Source: Thalassococcus arenae
GTDB taxonomy: Bacteria; Pseudomonadota; Alphaproteobacteria; Rhodobacterales; Rhodobacteraceae
Reading direction: 5' to 3'
Length of the DNA: 64,000 nucleotides
Assembly (NCBI RefSeq): GCF_019104745.1
Contig: NZ_JAHRWL010000001.1
Coordinates: 310,001 to 374,000, forward strand
Below the pieces are notes generated by a model. That model searched no databases. It saw nothing but the letters and a program-made list of their open reading frames with translations, and was not told the DNA's origin. Below, piece by piece: positions 47,473 through 56,200 of the stretch (positions are counted from its first letter, which is position 1; each line of letters starts with the position of its first letter). Both the position numbers and the translations under genes were made by a program.

Positions 47473-48186
47473 GTGACCGACAGCCCCGATCAGCCAGGCC
47501 CCGACAAGACCGCCATCCGCGACGCCGCGACCGTCATCGTCCTGCGCGACCGCGACACCCGCCCGCGCATCCTGATGGGCCAGCGCGGGTCGCGGGCGGC
47601 CTTCATGCCCAACAAGTTCGTCTTCCCCGGCGGCGCGGTCGACAGCGCCGACGCCGAAGTGCCCTTCGCAGCACCACTGCCGCCGCTCTGCGCCGCGCGG
47701 CTGCGTGACGATGCCGCGCCCGGCCTCGTGCCGGCGCTGGCCGCCGCGGCGATCCGCGAGCTGTGGGAGGAAACCGGCCAGATCCTCGGCGCGCCCGGTG
47801 CCTGGCCCGACGCGCCCGCCGACTGGCAGGGCTTTTCCGAACGCGGCCTGCTGCCCGACGCGTCGGGGCTGCAATTCGTGTTCCGCGCCATCACGCCGCC
47901 GGGGCGGCCGCGCCGTTTCGATGCGCGCTTCTTCCTGCTCGATGCCGAGGCGCTGGCCAGCGATCCCGACGATTTCGACGCCGCCACGGACGAGCTCAGC
48001 CACCTGCAATGGATCGCGCTCGACGAGGTCCGGCATTTCGACCTGCCCTTCATCACCGAAGTCGTGCTGGCCGAAATCGCCGCCCGCGCCACCGACGCCA
48101 CGCCGCCCGCCTCCGTGCCGTTCTTCAACAACACCGACGAGGAAAGCCTGTTCCTGCGGCTCTACGGCCGGCCGCTGCCCGACTGA
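47473..48186 (+). CDS. Nudix hydrolase
   Basis: A 237-residue protein with a Nudix box spread over GLVPALAAAAIRELWEETGQILG (REx2EE core intact), and family-specific PNKFVFPGGAVDSAD and ATDELSHLQWIALDEV. Length is larger than minimal Nudix enzymes and fits the NUDT19/CoA- or ADP-ribose-type branch. GTG start, because no ATG exists near and the RBS (ACGGA) is weak. 36 bp after the DUF983 gene; 39 bp before the alpha/beta hydrolase gene. Confidence 0.87.
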   Translation: MTDSPDQPGPDKTAIRDAATVIVLRDRDTRPRILMGQRGSRAAFMPNKFVFPGGAVDSADAEVPFAAPLPPLCAARLRDDAAPGLVPALAAAAIRELWEETGQILGAPGAWPDAPADWQGFSERGLLPDASGLQFVFRAITPPGRPRRFDARFFLLDAEALASDPDDFDAATDELSHLQWIALDEVRHFDLPFITEVVLAEIAARATDATPPASVPFFNNTDEESLFLRLYGRPLPD

Positions 48187-48225
48187 CCCCTTTTCGCCGC
48201 GTCCCGCAGCGGCTAATCACGCGCC

Positions 48226-49011
48226 ATGCTGAACACCCTGACCCACGGCACCGCCACCCAAGCGCCGCCCCTTCTGATCGTGCACGGCCTCTACGGCTCG
48301 GCCCGCAACTGGGGCGTGATCGCCAAGCGGCTGTCCGACGAACGCCAGGTCATCGCCGTCGACCTGCGCAACCACGGCGACAGCCCCTGGACCGACAGCC
48401 ACAGCTATCCCGACATGGCCGCCGATCTGGCCGAGGTGATCGCCGCGCAGGGCGGCCGCGCCGACGTGGTGGGCCATTCGATGGGCGGCAAGGCGGCGAT
48501 GGTGCTGGCGCTGGCCCACCCCGAGACCGTCAATCGTCTGGTGGTCGCCGATATCGCCCCGGTCGCCTACACCCATTCGCAGATCCAGTTCATCGAGGCG
48601 ATGCGCGCCGTCGACCTGTCGCGCGTGGAAAAACGCTCCGACGCCTCGGCGCAGCTGGCGGCACTGGTCGACGACCCGACCCTGCAGGCCTTCTTCACCC
48701 AGTCGCTCGACCTCAAGGCGCGGCGCTGGAAGCTCAACCTCGACACGCTGGCCGCCGAGATGCCGGCGATCCTGGGCTTTCCCGACATCTCGGGCCAGTT
48801 CGACGGCCCCGCCCTGTTCCTCTCCGGGGCCCGGTCCGACTACGTCCAGCCCGAACACCGCCCGGCGATCCGCGCGCTGTTCCCGCGCGCGCGCTTTGCC
48901 CGGATCACCGGCGCCGGGCATTGGCTGCACGCCGAAAAGCCGCGCGAATTCGAAGCCTCGGTCCGCGCCTTCCTCAACGCGCCCGACCGCGCCAGCCGCG
49001 CTTCGGAGTGA
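48226..49011 (+). CDS. Alpha/beta-fold hydrolase (YbfF-like)
   Basis: A 261-residue hydrolase. Nucleophile elbow GHSMGG, oxyanion HGLYGSARNW, and catalytic His in GAGHWLHAEKP are present; the acid is probably Asp in LSGARSDYV. The HGLYGS-x-NW start fits esterases of the YbfF/epoxide hydrolase-like branch. Cytosolic. Follows Nudix on the same strand, may be co-transcribed. Confidence 0.88.
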   Translation: MLNTLTHGTATQAPPLLIVHGLYGSARNWGVIAKRLSDERQVIAVDLRNHGDSPWTDSHSYPDMAADLAEVIAAQGGRADVVGHSMGGKAAMVLALAHPETVNRLVVADIAPVAYTHSQIQFIEAMRAVDLSRVEKRSDASAQLAALVDDPTLQAFFTQSLDLKARRWKLNLDTLAAEMPAILGFPDISGQFDGPALFLSGARSDYVQPEHRPAIRALFPRARFARITGAGHWLHAEKPREFEASVRAFLNAPDRASRASE

Positions 49012-49093
49012 ATCCCATCGGTTATTCGCGGCCTCGCCCTTCGGGCGAACGCGAAAACCGATGCGACAGGCCCTTGGTCGGATCCGAAACGCT

Positions 49094-50056
49094 TCAATCC
49101 AGCAGCCGCAATTCGCCGTCCAGCCAGGGCAGCAACGCCAGGGCCGGCGCGATCACCATCTCCTGCATCAGCAACTGCACCGTCCGCGCCACGTCGCGCG
49201 GCAACTCGCCGGCCCAATCCGCCCCGGCATACAGCGAAATCGTCCGCGCGAAGGGCGGCCAGGGCAGCGGATGCGCCTCCATGCGGTCATGGAACCGCCC
49301 GGCACGCATGTAGCCCATCGGCGTGGTGATCGCCCAGCCCATGCCGCGCGCCACCAGCGTCATCAGCGACAGATGCGCGCCGATCTCGAAGCGTTCGTCG
49401 AAATCCAGCCCGTGGCGGCGCAGCTCGGCCTCGATCCGCGCGCCGATCATCTGCGCCCGGTCATAGCGCAGGATCGGCAGCGCGCGCATCACCGCCGCCA
49501 CGTCGCCCTCGCGCTCGGCCGCCCCGCGCGGGCAGACGAAGACGAAGGGATCGCGCGCCAGCGGGTATTCCGTCACCCCCTCCAGCGCCTCGCCCCGTGA
49601 CGCCGCCACCGCCAGGTGCAGCCGGCCGGCCGCCATTTCCGCGGCGATCTCGTGGCTGGGCGCGGTCACCAGCCGGAACCGGCAGCGCGTCATGGTCTCG
49701 GCCAGCATCGTCACCAGCCGCGGCGTCAGGTCGTTGTCGAAATCGTCGATCACGCCCAGGTTCAGCACCCGCAGATGGCTCAGATCCATGCTGGTCAGCT
49801 CGCTCTGGCCCAGCCGCAGCTGTCCCAGCACCACCTGCACCCGCGCCAGATAGGACCGCCCCGCCGGCGTCAGGCTCATCGGGCGGCGCCCGTGATCGAC
49901 CAGCGGCTGGCCCAGCGCGGTTTCGAGATTCCGTATCTGTTGGCTCACGGCGGGCAGGCTCAGCCCGGTGCGGTCCGCCGCACCGGCCACCGATCCCGTT
50001 GCTGCCAAGGCCTCGAACACTTCGAGCCCGCGCAGCGTCACGCCCTTCATCAGCAT
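49094..50056 (-). CDS. LysR-family transcriptional regulator
   Basis: A 320-residue LysR-type regulator. HTH: LEVFEALAATGSVAGAADRTGLSLPAVSQQIRNLE (quoted in part). The C-terminal sensor domain (~95-300) has no Cys pair, so it is not OxyR-like. ATG at 50056 is used (a second at 50050 is possible). No adjacent divergent target operon within 60 bp; the lipoprotein gene behind it lies on the same strand. Target unknown. Confidence 0.88.
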   Translation of the reverse strand: MLMKGVTLRGLEVFEALAATGSVAGAADRTGLSLPAVSQQIRNLETALGQPLVDHGRRPMSLTPAGRSYLARVQVVLGQLRLGQSELTSMDLSHLRVLNLGVIDDFDNDLTPRLVTMLAETMTRCRFRLVTAPSHEIAAEMAAGRLHLAVAASRGEALEGVTEYPLARDPFVFVCPRGAAEREGDVAAVMRALPILRYDRAQMIGARIEAELRRHGLDFDERFEIGAHLSLMTLVARGMGWAITTPMGYMRAGRFHDRMEAHPLPWPPFARTISLYAGADWAGELPRDVARTVQLLMQEMVIAPALALLPWLDGELRLLD

Positions 50057-50124
50057 CCCGCACCCCGCCGGTTTTCACATTTGTGAAACTGCGCCGGGCG
50101 CGCGTCAAGCGCCCCGATGCGCGC

Positions 50125-50475
50125 TCAGAGGCCGCTGCAGATCTGTTCGGATTGCGCCGCGAAGGCCTTGTAGCGCTGCCAGAACGCCTCGTGGCTGCGG
50201 TTGTCGGACTGGCGGATTTCCTGGGCGCGGTGCGGATCGGAAAAGAATTTCGCCGCCATGCGCTGATCGCCGCCCGACAGCGACCGGTTCGCCACGCCCT
50301 GGATGCAGCCGCACAGCCGCCCGTTCGCCGCCTTGCGCCCGCTGCCCAGGCAGGCCTTGGAAATCGGCCCGCTGGAAAACTGCACCGCCGCGCCGCCGGC
50401 ATACCGGTCGACCCGGTTGCCCCCGCACGCCGCCAGAAACACCAATGCCGTCAGAAGAAGTCCCGCTGTGCGCAT
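50125..50475 (-). CDS. Small lipoprotein of unknown function
   Basis: A 116-residue protein with a lipoprotein signal (MRTAGLLLTALVFLAACGG, lipobox LAAC), so it is anchored at an envelope membrane. The mature part has conserved-looking blocks ISKACLGSGRKAANGRLCGC and AAKFFSDPHRAQEIRQSDN with two Cys near the front and one near the end, suggesting a disulphide. GGTGACATG context marks the start; the frame further up (to 50541) is not preferred. I recall relatives in Rhodobacteraceae labelled arginine transporter, without good support. Confidence 0.8.
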   Translation of the reverse strand: MRTAGLLLTALVFLAACGGNRVDRYAGGAAVQFSSGPISKACLGSGRKAANGRLCGCIQGVANRSLSGGDQRMAAKFFSDPHRAQEIRQSDNRSHEAFWQRYKAFAAQSEQICSGL

Positions 50476-50644
50476 GTCACCCGTTCCGCCTGTTCTCCGC
50501 CGCCGCCGAGGTTGTCCCCGATCGCCCGACGCTCTGCCCATTTGGCCTGATCATGCGTCAAAACAAGGTAAATGGCAATTGTTCGCTGGGGATACGTCAC
50601 CCTCTCCCCGGCTGGATGTCCACCCCACCGCGATCCCAGCCCCC

Positions 50645-50666
50645 GTAAGACGGGGTTCACCCCGCC
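50645..50666 (+). repeat. GTARGGCGGGGTTCACCCCGCC element, copy 1
   Basis: GTAAGACGGGGTTCACCCCG then CC. The same 22 bases (with GGGC for AGAC) occur at 54744-54765 and, inverted, at 54839-54860. It contains the dyad GCGGGGT..ACCCCGC, a small stem. Confidence 0.75.
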
Positions 50667-50739
50667 ATTCCGTCCCACCGCAGGACAGATGTCCAAACCA
50701 ACTCGCGCCCGTGCGCCGCCCTCTACCCAAGCCGCGCAT

Positions 50740-50962
50740 CGCCAGTCCGCGGGATGGCGATCCAGCTTCCGAATTGCCGCGCTTTATCCCACCAAGTCCG
50801 TAGGCCCTTCGAGCCCCGCAGCCAGCCCAGCCAAATCGCCAGCCCGTCCGGGCGGGTCATGCGGAACGCATGCCTCCGGCATGACCGATGCGCGTTCATC
50901 GGGCTTGCGTCGCGCCACTGGCGCGACGGTCCCTCTTCACCCTGCGGCCGTGATTCCGCGCA
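50740..50962 (+). repeat. Composite intergenic repeat, copy A
   Basis: Blocks in order: CGCCAGTCCGCGGGATGGCG then ATCCA (50740-50764), CAAATCGCCAGCCCGTC (50832-50848), GGGCGGGTCATGC (about 50850), GCATGCCTCCGGCATGACCG (50868 on), and TGATTCCGCGCA (50951-50962). Copy B at 54480-54706 has the same blocks with nearly the same 91-92 bp first spacing. Together with copy C at 20227-20307 it shows a dispersed modular repeat. The rest of the 50476-51019 gap has no gene. Confidence 0.8.
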
Positions 50963-51019
50963 GGAAGACCCTCTCAACCCACCTTGACCAAACCCGCATT
51001 CCGCCGCATATCGCGATCC

Positions 51020-52825
51020 ATGACCATACCCCTGTCCCGCATCCGCAACTTCTCCATCGTCGCCCATATCGACCACGGGAAATCCACCCTGGCCGACCGG
51101 CTGATCCAGCTCACCGGAACGGTCGCCGAACGCGACATGAAGGAACAGATGCTCGACGCCATGGATATCGAGCGCGAGCGCGGCATCACCATCAAGGCCA
51201 ACACCGTCCGCATCGAATACCCCGCCAAGGACGGGCAGACCTATATCCTCAACCTCATCGACACGCCCGGCCATGTCGATTTCGCCTACGAGGTCAGCCG
51301 TTCGATGCGCGCGGTCGAAGGCTCGCTGCTGGTGGTCGACGCCACCCAGGGGGTCGAGGCGCAGACGCTGGCCAATGTCTACACCGCCATCGACGCCGAT
51401 CACGAGATCGTCCCGGTGCTCAACAAGATCGACCTGCCCGCCTCGGAACCCGAGCGCGTCAAGGAACAGATCGAGGACGTCATCGGCATCGACGCCTCCG
51501 AGGCCTGCCTGATTTCCGCCAAGACCGGCGTCGGCATTCCCGACGTGCTCGAGGCCATCGTCACCCGCCTGCCCGCGCCGAAATCCGGCGACCCCGACGC
51601 ACCGCTCAAGGCGATGCTGGTGGACAGCTGGTATGACAGCTATCTCGGCGTCGTCGTGCTGGTCCGCATCATGGACGGCACCCTGCGCCGCGGCGACAAC
51701 ATCCGCATGATGCGCACCGGCGGCAAATACGGCGTCGACCGGCTCGCCGTGCTGAAACCCGCCATGACCGACGTCCAGGAACTGGGCCCGGGCGAGATCG
51801 GCGTGCTCACCGCCTCGATCAAGCAGGTCCGCGACACCCGCGTCGGCGACACCATCACGCACGAGAAAAAGGGCGCGACCGAACCGCTGCCGGGCTTCAA
51901 GCCCTCGGTCCCGGTGGTGTTCTGCGGCCTCTTCCCCGTCGACAGTTCCGAATTCGAGGACCTGCGCGACGCGATCGAGAAGCTCGCCCTCAACGACGCC
52001 TCCTTCACCTTCGAGATGGAGACCTCGGCCGCGCTCGGCTTCGGCTTCCGCTGCGGGTTCCTGGGCCTGCTGCATCTCGAGGTCGTCCGCGACCGGATCG
52101 AGCGCGAATACGATATCGAGCTCATCACCACCGCGCCCAGCGTGATCTACCACGTCTTCATGAAGGACGGCGAAAAGATCGACCTGCACAACCCCGCCGA
52201 CATGCCCGACCCGTCGAAAATCGACCATATCGAGGAGCCGCGCATCAAGGCCACGATCCTGGTGCCCGACGAATACCTGGGCGACGTGCTGAAACTCTGC
52301 CAGGACCGCCGCGGCATCCAGCTCGACCTCACCTATGCCGGCGCCCGCGCCATGGTGGTCTACGACCTGCCGCTGAACGAGGTGGTCTTCGACTTCTACG
52401 ACCGGCTGAAATCGGTGACCAAGGGCTATGCCAGCTTCGACTACCAGCTACAGGGCTACCGCGAGGACAACCTCGTCAAGATGCAGATCCTGGTGAACGA
52501 CGAACCGGTCGACGCGCTGTCGATGATGGTCCACCGCGACCGCGCCGAGATGCGCGGCCGGGCGATGTGCGAGAAACTCAAGGATCTCATCCCCCGCCAC
52601 ATGTTCAAGATCCCGATCCAGGCCGCCATCGGCGGCAAGGTCATCGCCCGCGAGACACTGTCGGCGCTCCGCAAGGACGTCACCGCCAAATGCTATGGCG
52701 GCGACGCGACGCGCAAGAAGAAGCTGCTGGAAAAGCAGAAGGCCGGGAAGAAGAAGATGCGGCAGTTCGGCAAGGTGGATATCCCGCAAGAGGCGTTTAT
52801 TTCCGCGCTGAAAATGGACAGCTGA
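51020..52825 (+). CDS. lepA: Elongation factor 4
   Basis: A 601-residue translational GTPase that back-translocates ribosomes. Starts [28 protein letters not shown] (G1), then [11 protein letters not shown] (G2), DTPGHVDF (G3) and NKIDLP (G4). C-terminal CTD with [16 protein letters not shown] is characteristic. Length normal. Start at 51020 because the conserved core begins directly there; the RBS is weak. Its last codons lie in a long hairpin (52804-52845). Confidence 0.97.
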   Translation: MTIPLSRIRNFSIVAHIDHGKSTLADRLIQLTGTVAERDMKEQMLDAMDIERERGITIKANTVRIEYPAKDGQTYILNLIDTPGHVDFAYEVSRSMRAVEGSLLVVDATQGVEAQTLANVYTAIDADHEIVPVLNKIDLPASEPERVKEQIEDVIGIDASEACLISAKTGVGIPDVLEAIVTRLPAPKSGDPDAPLKAMLVDSWYDSYLGVVVLVRIMDGTLRRGDNIRMMRTGGKYGVDRLAVLKPAMTDVQELGPGEIGVLTASIKQVRDTRVGDTITHEKKGATEPLPGFKPSVPVVFCGLFPVDSSEFEDLRDAIEKLALNDASFTFEMETSAALGFGFRCGFLGLLHLEVVRDRIEREYDIELITTAPSVIYHVFMKDGEKIDLHNPADMPDPSKIDHIEEPRIKATILVPDEYLGDVLKLCQDRRGIQLDLTYAGARAMVVYDLPLNEVVFDFYDRLKSVTKGYASFDYQLQGYREDNLVKMQILVNDEPVDALSMMVHRDRAEMRGRAMCEKLKDLIPRHMFKIPIQAAIGGKVIARETLSALRKDVTAKCYGGDATRKKKLLEKQKAGKKKMRQFGKVDIPQEAFISALKMDS

Positions 52826-52845
52826 AAGCTGCCATTTTCAGCGCG
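52804..52845 (+). terminator. 19-bp hairpin spanning the lepA stop codon
   Basis: CGCGCTGAAAATGG (52804-52817) pairs exactly with CCATTTTCAGCGCG (52832-52845); CAGCT and AGCTG add five more pairs around a GAA loop, with one bulged A. The TGA stop (52823-52825) lies at the top of the loop. No T run follows, so Rho-independent function is not assured. Confidence 0.65.
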
Positions 52846-54470
52846 AGTGGGCGAAAGCGGGTTCTGGCGCAGCCAGGTTCCGCGTGCCCACCCGGTGGGC
52901 TATAGCTGGTTCGGCATCGAAGGTGGACACGTAAAAAACTGCATTCAAAGCACTGATTGAGCGGATCATTTTCCAAGCAAAACCTGAACAACTTCGCTGT
53001 TGTAAAATGCCAAAAAGCGCTTGCGTTTGCTCCCCCGATTCAACCTATGCTCAGCCAATAAACTGTTCGCCACGCGTTAGCAACTTCGAGTTGAATTTGA
53101 TCTGGTTTAATGACAATAATGGCCCAGTGGTAGCTTTGAACCGGGTAAAGACGTGGATTGGAAACAGATAGACTTCAGCCTGTCCTATGAGGAAATTTTT
53201 GCACAAATTCGCGCTCGCGAAAGGCAACTCATATTGAAGGATATTGAGCGACTAGACGCGATTACGGAGCAACTGGAAGCCGAAGATCTGTTTAACCATG
53301 CTGAATTTAAAAAACTACGCCGACGAATTGGAAGTCAACAAGATTGGGCAGATGTTGTGGGGGTTTCCGCTGCTACAATCGGAAACTATGAACGCAGTCA
53401 AACATATCCGAATAAGTCAACCAGAAAGTCAATTATTGTTGCATTAAAGAATTTTAGAAAGCAACTTGAAGAGAATCTTGACACCGGGAACGTACCATTC
53501 GCCAAGAAAGACGAGAAGCTTGACGTTGACATAAAGGAAGCAAAGACCACTTTAGACAAATCGATACTTGACGCTTCACTGACGGACTTCAAGTTTGACA
53601 GCGAGAATCAAAAAGTAATCCCTGTTGCATTTGAATTTGACGAGATAAAAACGGAAATAGCGCAGATTGAGCAGGCGAGAAGCGATCTTATTGAAGCGCT
53701 GGGACATCAAGCAGATCGAATTGCGAAAAATTTGTCAGATGGCGTCAACGCAAATGTGAACAGAATAGTCCAGGCCCTTCACGATTACCAAGGAGAAACT
53801 CGCAGAACTCGACCGAATCCAAGAATCCTATTACGTGCAGGAAACCTCATATCAAGAAGCGCTTCAAATGATGATATATCATTTGCTATATCGGATTTCG
53901 ATCAAGCAGCTCTTGATGAGTTTAGCGATGATCATCGAGAATTGATGCGCCTTTACTACCGGGAAGCCTTGGCGAAAGCTCAAAGAGTTTCCGATATCGA
54001 GATCGATCCCGATGACGCCGTTGATATTGACAAGGACTTCGACGCTGTCGCCGATGAATTAGACAAAGTTCGAACACAAGATGGCGAACCAGTGTTTTCA
54101 GAGGCAATAACGACACTTCTCCGCGATATATCAGCCGAAATACGAGAGTACAAAGAGACCGAGATTTTGACAAGCGACGCAGAGCGCAAGTCAGTCATAA
54201 AAAAGCGACGCGGCGAAGCAATCAAAAACGGATCAATACTTGTCGGGCGTATATTGATCTTTGTAAGTTTCGTTACTATCGTGGACCCAATGGTAGCATT
54301 GACAACTGCGGGTAGCATCGCTTCGATTGTAAGCGTAATACAGAATGAGAGCCCAGGAACAGTCCGGCGTTACTATGAGAAGCTAAGAGAAAAGCTGCCT
54401 TTTCTACCAAGGTATCCGTCGAAGAAATGAAAACTACACTAGTTTGCGGTCTTTCACCGCCACCCCACCA
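52846..54470. other. A+T-rich island in a G+C-rich chromosome
   Basis: From about 52900 to 54440 the composition drops sharply (many A/T runs such as GTAAAAAACTGC, AAAAATTTG, AAGAATTTTAGAAAGC), then returns abruptly. It starts right behind lepA and its hairpin, and ends next to composite repeat copy B. One gene (53153-54430) fills it. No integrase, transposase or tRNA edge was seen. The leading 307 bp (52846-53152) carry no recognised gene and likely its promoter. Confidence 0.8.
53153..54430 (+). CDS. Unrecognised protein: HTH head, coiled-coil body, C-terminal hydrophobic segment
   Basis: A 425-residue protein of unknown function. Residues ~55-100 (KKLRRRIGSQQDWADVVGVS then AATIGNYERSQTYPNKSTRK) look like an XRE-type helix-turn-helix; 10-50 is a charged helix; ~100-350 is mostly charged helical or coiled-coil sequence (for instance EFDEIKTEIAQIEQARSDL); ~360-396 is hydrophobic (ILVGRILIFVSFVTIVDPM then VALTTAGSIASIV) and could cross or enter the membrane; the tail is basic (KLREKLPFLPRYPSKK). 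Start is GTG, no ATG is near, RBS weak. Strongly A+T-rich codon use unlike all neighbours implies recent transfer. Alone, without partner genes. A phage-defence or toxin-like role is possible but not shown. Confidence 0.72.
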   Translation: MDWKQIDFSLSYEEIFAQIRARERQLILKDIERLDAITEQLEAEDLFNHAEFKKLRRRIGSQQDWADVVGVSAATIGNYERSQTYPNKSTRKSIIVALKNFRKQLEENLDTGNVPFAKKDEKLDVDIKEAKTTLDKSILDASLTDFKFDSENQKVIPVAFEFDEIKTEIAQIEQARSDLIEALGHQADRIAKNLSDGVNANVNRIVQALHDYQGETRRTRPNPRILLRAGNLISRSASNDDISFAISDFDQAALDEFSDDHRELMRLYYREALAKAQRVSDIEIDPDDAVDIDKDFDAVADELDKVRTQDGEPVFSEAITTLLRDISAEIREYKETEILTSDAERKSVIKKRRGEAIKNGSILVGRILIFVSFVTIVDPMVALTTAGSIASIVSVIQNESPGTVRRYYEKLREKLPFLPRYPSKK

Positions 54471-54479
54471 CACCCACCC

Positions 54480-54706
54480 CGCCAGTCCGCGGGATGGCGA
54501 TCCACCGCCTGAACGATACACTTTATTCCTTCGAATCCGTCCACCCTGCGACCACAGCCCCCAGCACAACCAAATCGCCAGCCCGTCGCACCGCAGGTGC
54601 GCCGGTTGAAAACGGCACGCCTTCGGCGTGACGGGCGGGTCATGCTGGAAGCATGCCTTTGGCGTGACCGATGCGCGGCGGCCCTCGCGGGCCTTGATTC
54701 CGCGCA
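54480..54706 (+). repeat. Composite intergenic repeat, copy B
   Basis: Blocks match copy A: CGCCAGTCCGCGGGATGGCG then ATCCA (54480-54504), CAAATCGCCAGCCCGTC (54571-54587), GGGCGGGTCATGC (from 54633), GCATGCC..GACCGATGCGCG, and TTGATTCCGCGCA (54694-54706). Relative to A it has an extra ~45 bp segment between the second and third blocks. It ends the low-G+C island on the right side. Confidence 0.8.
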
Positions 54707-54743
54707 AGGGCACCCAGCCCAAAGGCCACACCCCGATCTCCGC

Positions 54744-54860
54744 GTAGGGCGGGGTTCACCCCGCCACACCCCATCGCCAAAACCACCCGCGCCGGTGGGT
54801 CACAAACCCACCCGACACGGGCCGCCCGTCCGGCCGACGGCGGGGTGAACCCCGCCCTAC
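54744..54860. repeat. Inverted pair of the GTAGGGCGGGGTTCACCCCGCC element
   Basis: Two identical 22-bp copies at 54744-54765 and, inverted, at 54839-54860, 73 bp apart. The right copy supplies the stop codon (TAG) of the antitoxin-like gene that ends at 54857. A relative copy is at 50645-50666. Confidence 0.8.
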
Positions 54861-55195
54861 GGCGCCCCAACCCGCCGCCGCATCGCCAGGGCCGTCCGCG
54901 CCTCGCCGCCCACGCCCTGCCCCGCATCCAACCGCGCTGCCTCGGCACGGGCCTGGACCGACTTGGCCGCGCGGAACCGGGTATACTCCTCTTCCAGCCG
55001 CCGCCGCGCCTCGGTCTCGTCGCGGCCCTCCAGTGCGGCCAGCAGCTCCAGCTGGTAGAACGGCACCACGCCGGCCACGAAGCGGCCGTGCCGCGACAGC
55101 CACAGATGGCCACCCCAGCGGTCGACCCAATCGACATGTTTCGCCGTCTGCTCACGAAAGCGTGTCAGCGGCACGGCGCGAAATTCGCTCTGCAT
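54857..55195 (-). CDS. Phd/YefM-like antitoxin-type protein, toxin absent
   Basis: A 112-residue protein. The first ~75 residues (MQSEFRAVPLTRFREQTAKHVDWV ... WLSRHGRFVAGVVPFYQLELLAALEGRD) fit the Phd/YefM pattern: start strand, helix, then the RHGRFVAGVVP DNA-binding strand-turn. The C-terminal arm is acidic-basic. AAAGGAGA precedes the ATG. No toxin gene follows (54480-54856 is repeats), so it is an orphan or now acts as a plain regulator. The stop codon lies in a dispersed repeat, so the C terminus may have been altered by its insertion. Confidence 0.72.
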   Translation of the reverse strand: MQSEFRAVPLTRFREQTAKHVDWVDRWGGHLWLSRHGRFVAGVVPFYQLELLAALEGRDETEARRRLEEEYTRFRAAKSVQARAEAARLDAGQGVGGEARTALAMRRRVGAP

Positions 55196-55222
55196 CCCGG
55201 TCTCCTTTGGGTCCAATCACCA

Positions 55223-55331
55223 ATCCGTCCCGAACCCGGCCCGAATCGGACGGATCGGTCGCGGCGCGGCCCCGATGACCCGTTTTCCGCCCCCACCGAT
55301 CCGTCCCGAAATCGGCCTGTTCGGGACGGAT
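55223..55331. promoter_or_regulatory. Repeated ATCCGTCCCGAA motif with a perfect 12-bp dyad
   Basis: ATCCGTCCCGAA occurs at 55223-55234 and 55299-55310; the second pairs with TTCGGGACGGAT at 55320-55331 around 9 bp. It lies upstream of the antitoxin-like gene (minus) and 130 bp before the small membrane gene (plus), so it may be the operator of the Phd-like regulator. A looser relative (CTGTTTGGTACGGATTGC) occurs at 6984-7001. Confidence 0.55.
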
Positions 55332-55461
55332 TGCACCCTGCCAGAGCCGCCCGTTCCCTGCGTTAACGCCCCGTGCGCGGCGTTAGACCTTGCCCTGGAT
55401 CAAGGTCGTACGCATTCCGAAACCGTAATCCTTGGGCGAATCCCCAAGGCCGGAGACACCC

Positions 55462-55638
55462 ATGTTGCCGCTGACGCTCGTCATTCACATCTTCCTCGGA
55501 TCCACCCTTGCCGGTTGCGCCGTGATCGCCGCGCTGGTCATGGGCTACGACACCGCGACAGCCATTCTCGTCGCTGCAAGTGTCGGATTTTTCAGCGCTT
55601 TTCCGGTATCCTGGTTGATCGCCAAGCGCCTGGTCTGA
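55462..55638 (+). CDS. Small two-helix membrane protein (often mislabelled CTP synthetase)
   Basis: A 58-residue protein with two hydrophobic helices (residues 3-27 and 33-55): MLPLTLVIHIFLGSTLAGCAVIAALVMGYD and AILVAASVGFFSAFPVSWLIAKRL. I recall near-identical proteins in Rhodobacterales annotated as CTP synthetase by error; true function unknown. GGAG is near the ATG; upstream TAACGCC/GGCGTTA (around 55363-55385) forms a small dyad. Confidence 0.8.
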   Translation: MLPLTLVIHIFLGSTLAGCAVIAALVMGYDTATAILVAASVGFFSAFPVSWLIAKRLV

Positions 55639-55733
55639 CCCGCGCCGACCCGCCCACCCCCATATGGGGGTATTCGCATCGCATCGGTCCGCTACGCTTC
55701 CTAGCGCATTTTTGATGACGTTCGGAGTTTCCA

Positions 55734-55952
55734 ATGGTCCGTATAGCGATGACCGCCGCGGCGCTGGCCGCGGCGACAGGCGGTTCCTTGCCCGCGCAAG
55801 AGACGCTCGACCCTTTCGACAAGGCCGAAGAATTACCGTTGCCCGACAATGGCTTACCTGATCCGGAGGCGGATGCGCTGACGGTCGCGCTGCTGTTCTT
55901 CGCAACCGTAGTGACCAGCACGTCCAGCTCTGCCGCCACCGGCACGCGCTGA
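55734..55952 (+). CDS. Small predicted exported protein
   Basis: A 72-residue protein: a possible signal peptide (MVRIAMTAAALAAATGGSLPAQ) and an acidic mature part (ETLDPFDKAEELPLPDNG) ending in a second short hydrophobic stretch (ALTVALLFFATVVTSTSSS). CGGAG precedes the ATG. Not recognised. The gap to the next gene (55953-56200) has nothing clear. Confidence 0.5.
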   Translation: MVRIAMTAAALAAATGGSLPAQETLDPFDKAEELPLPDNGLPDPEADALTVALLFFATVVTSTSSSAATGTR

Positions 55953-56200
55953 TCGTCCGACACGCCGGTCCGGGGCCACCGGGACGCGGGTTCACCCTGG
56001 AGCCGGCGTCGGCGCGTTCCTTGCGCCCGGCCCGTCGCGCAGGGCGCAACCAGGCAGGCGGATCACGCCGTCGCAACGGGCAACGCGCTTGCAAATCCAA
56101 AGCTCTTTGGGTCCAATTCCCCGGCAGGATGCCGCATGCCGACCAGGCCGCGGCCTGACCGTGCAGGCGCCCCCGCGCGGGGCAGAACAAAGGGTTCGCG

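Noticed and set aside
50645-54860. Insertion sequences at the repeat copies
   Set aside because: No transposase-like frame, terminal inverted repeats of IS type or target duplications could be seen; they are treated as dispersed non-coding repeats.
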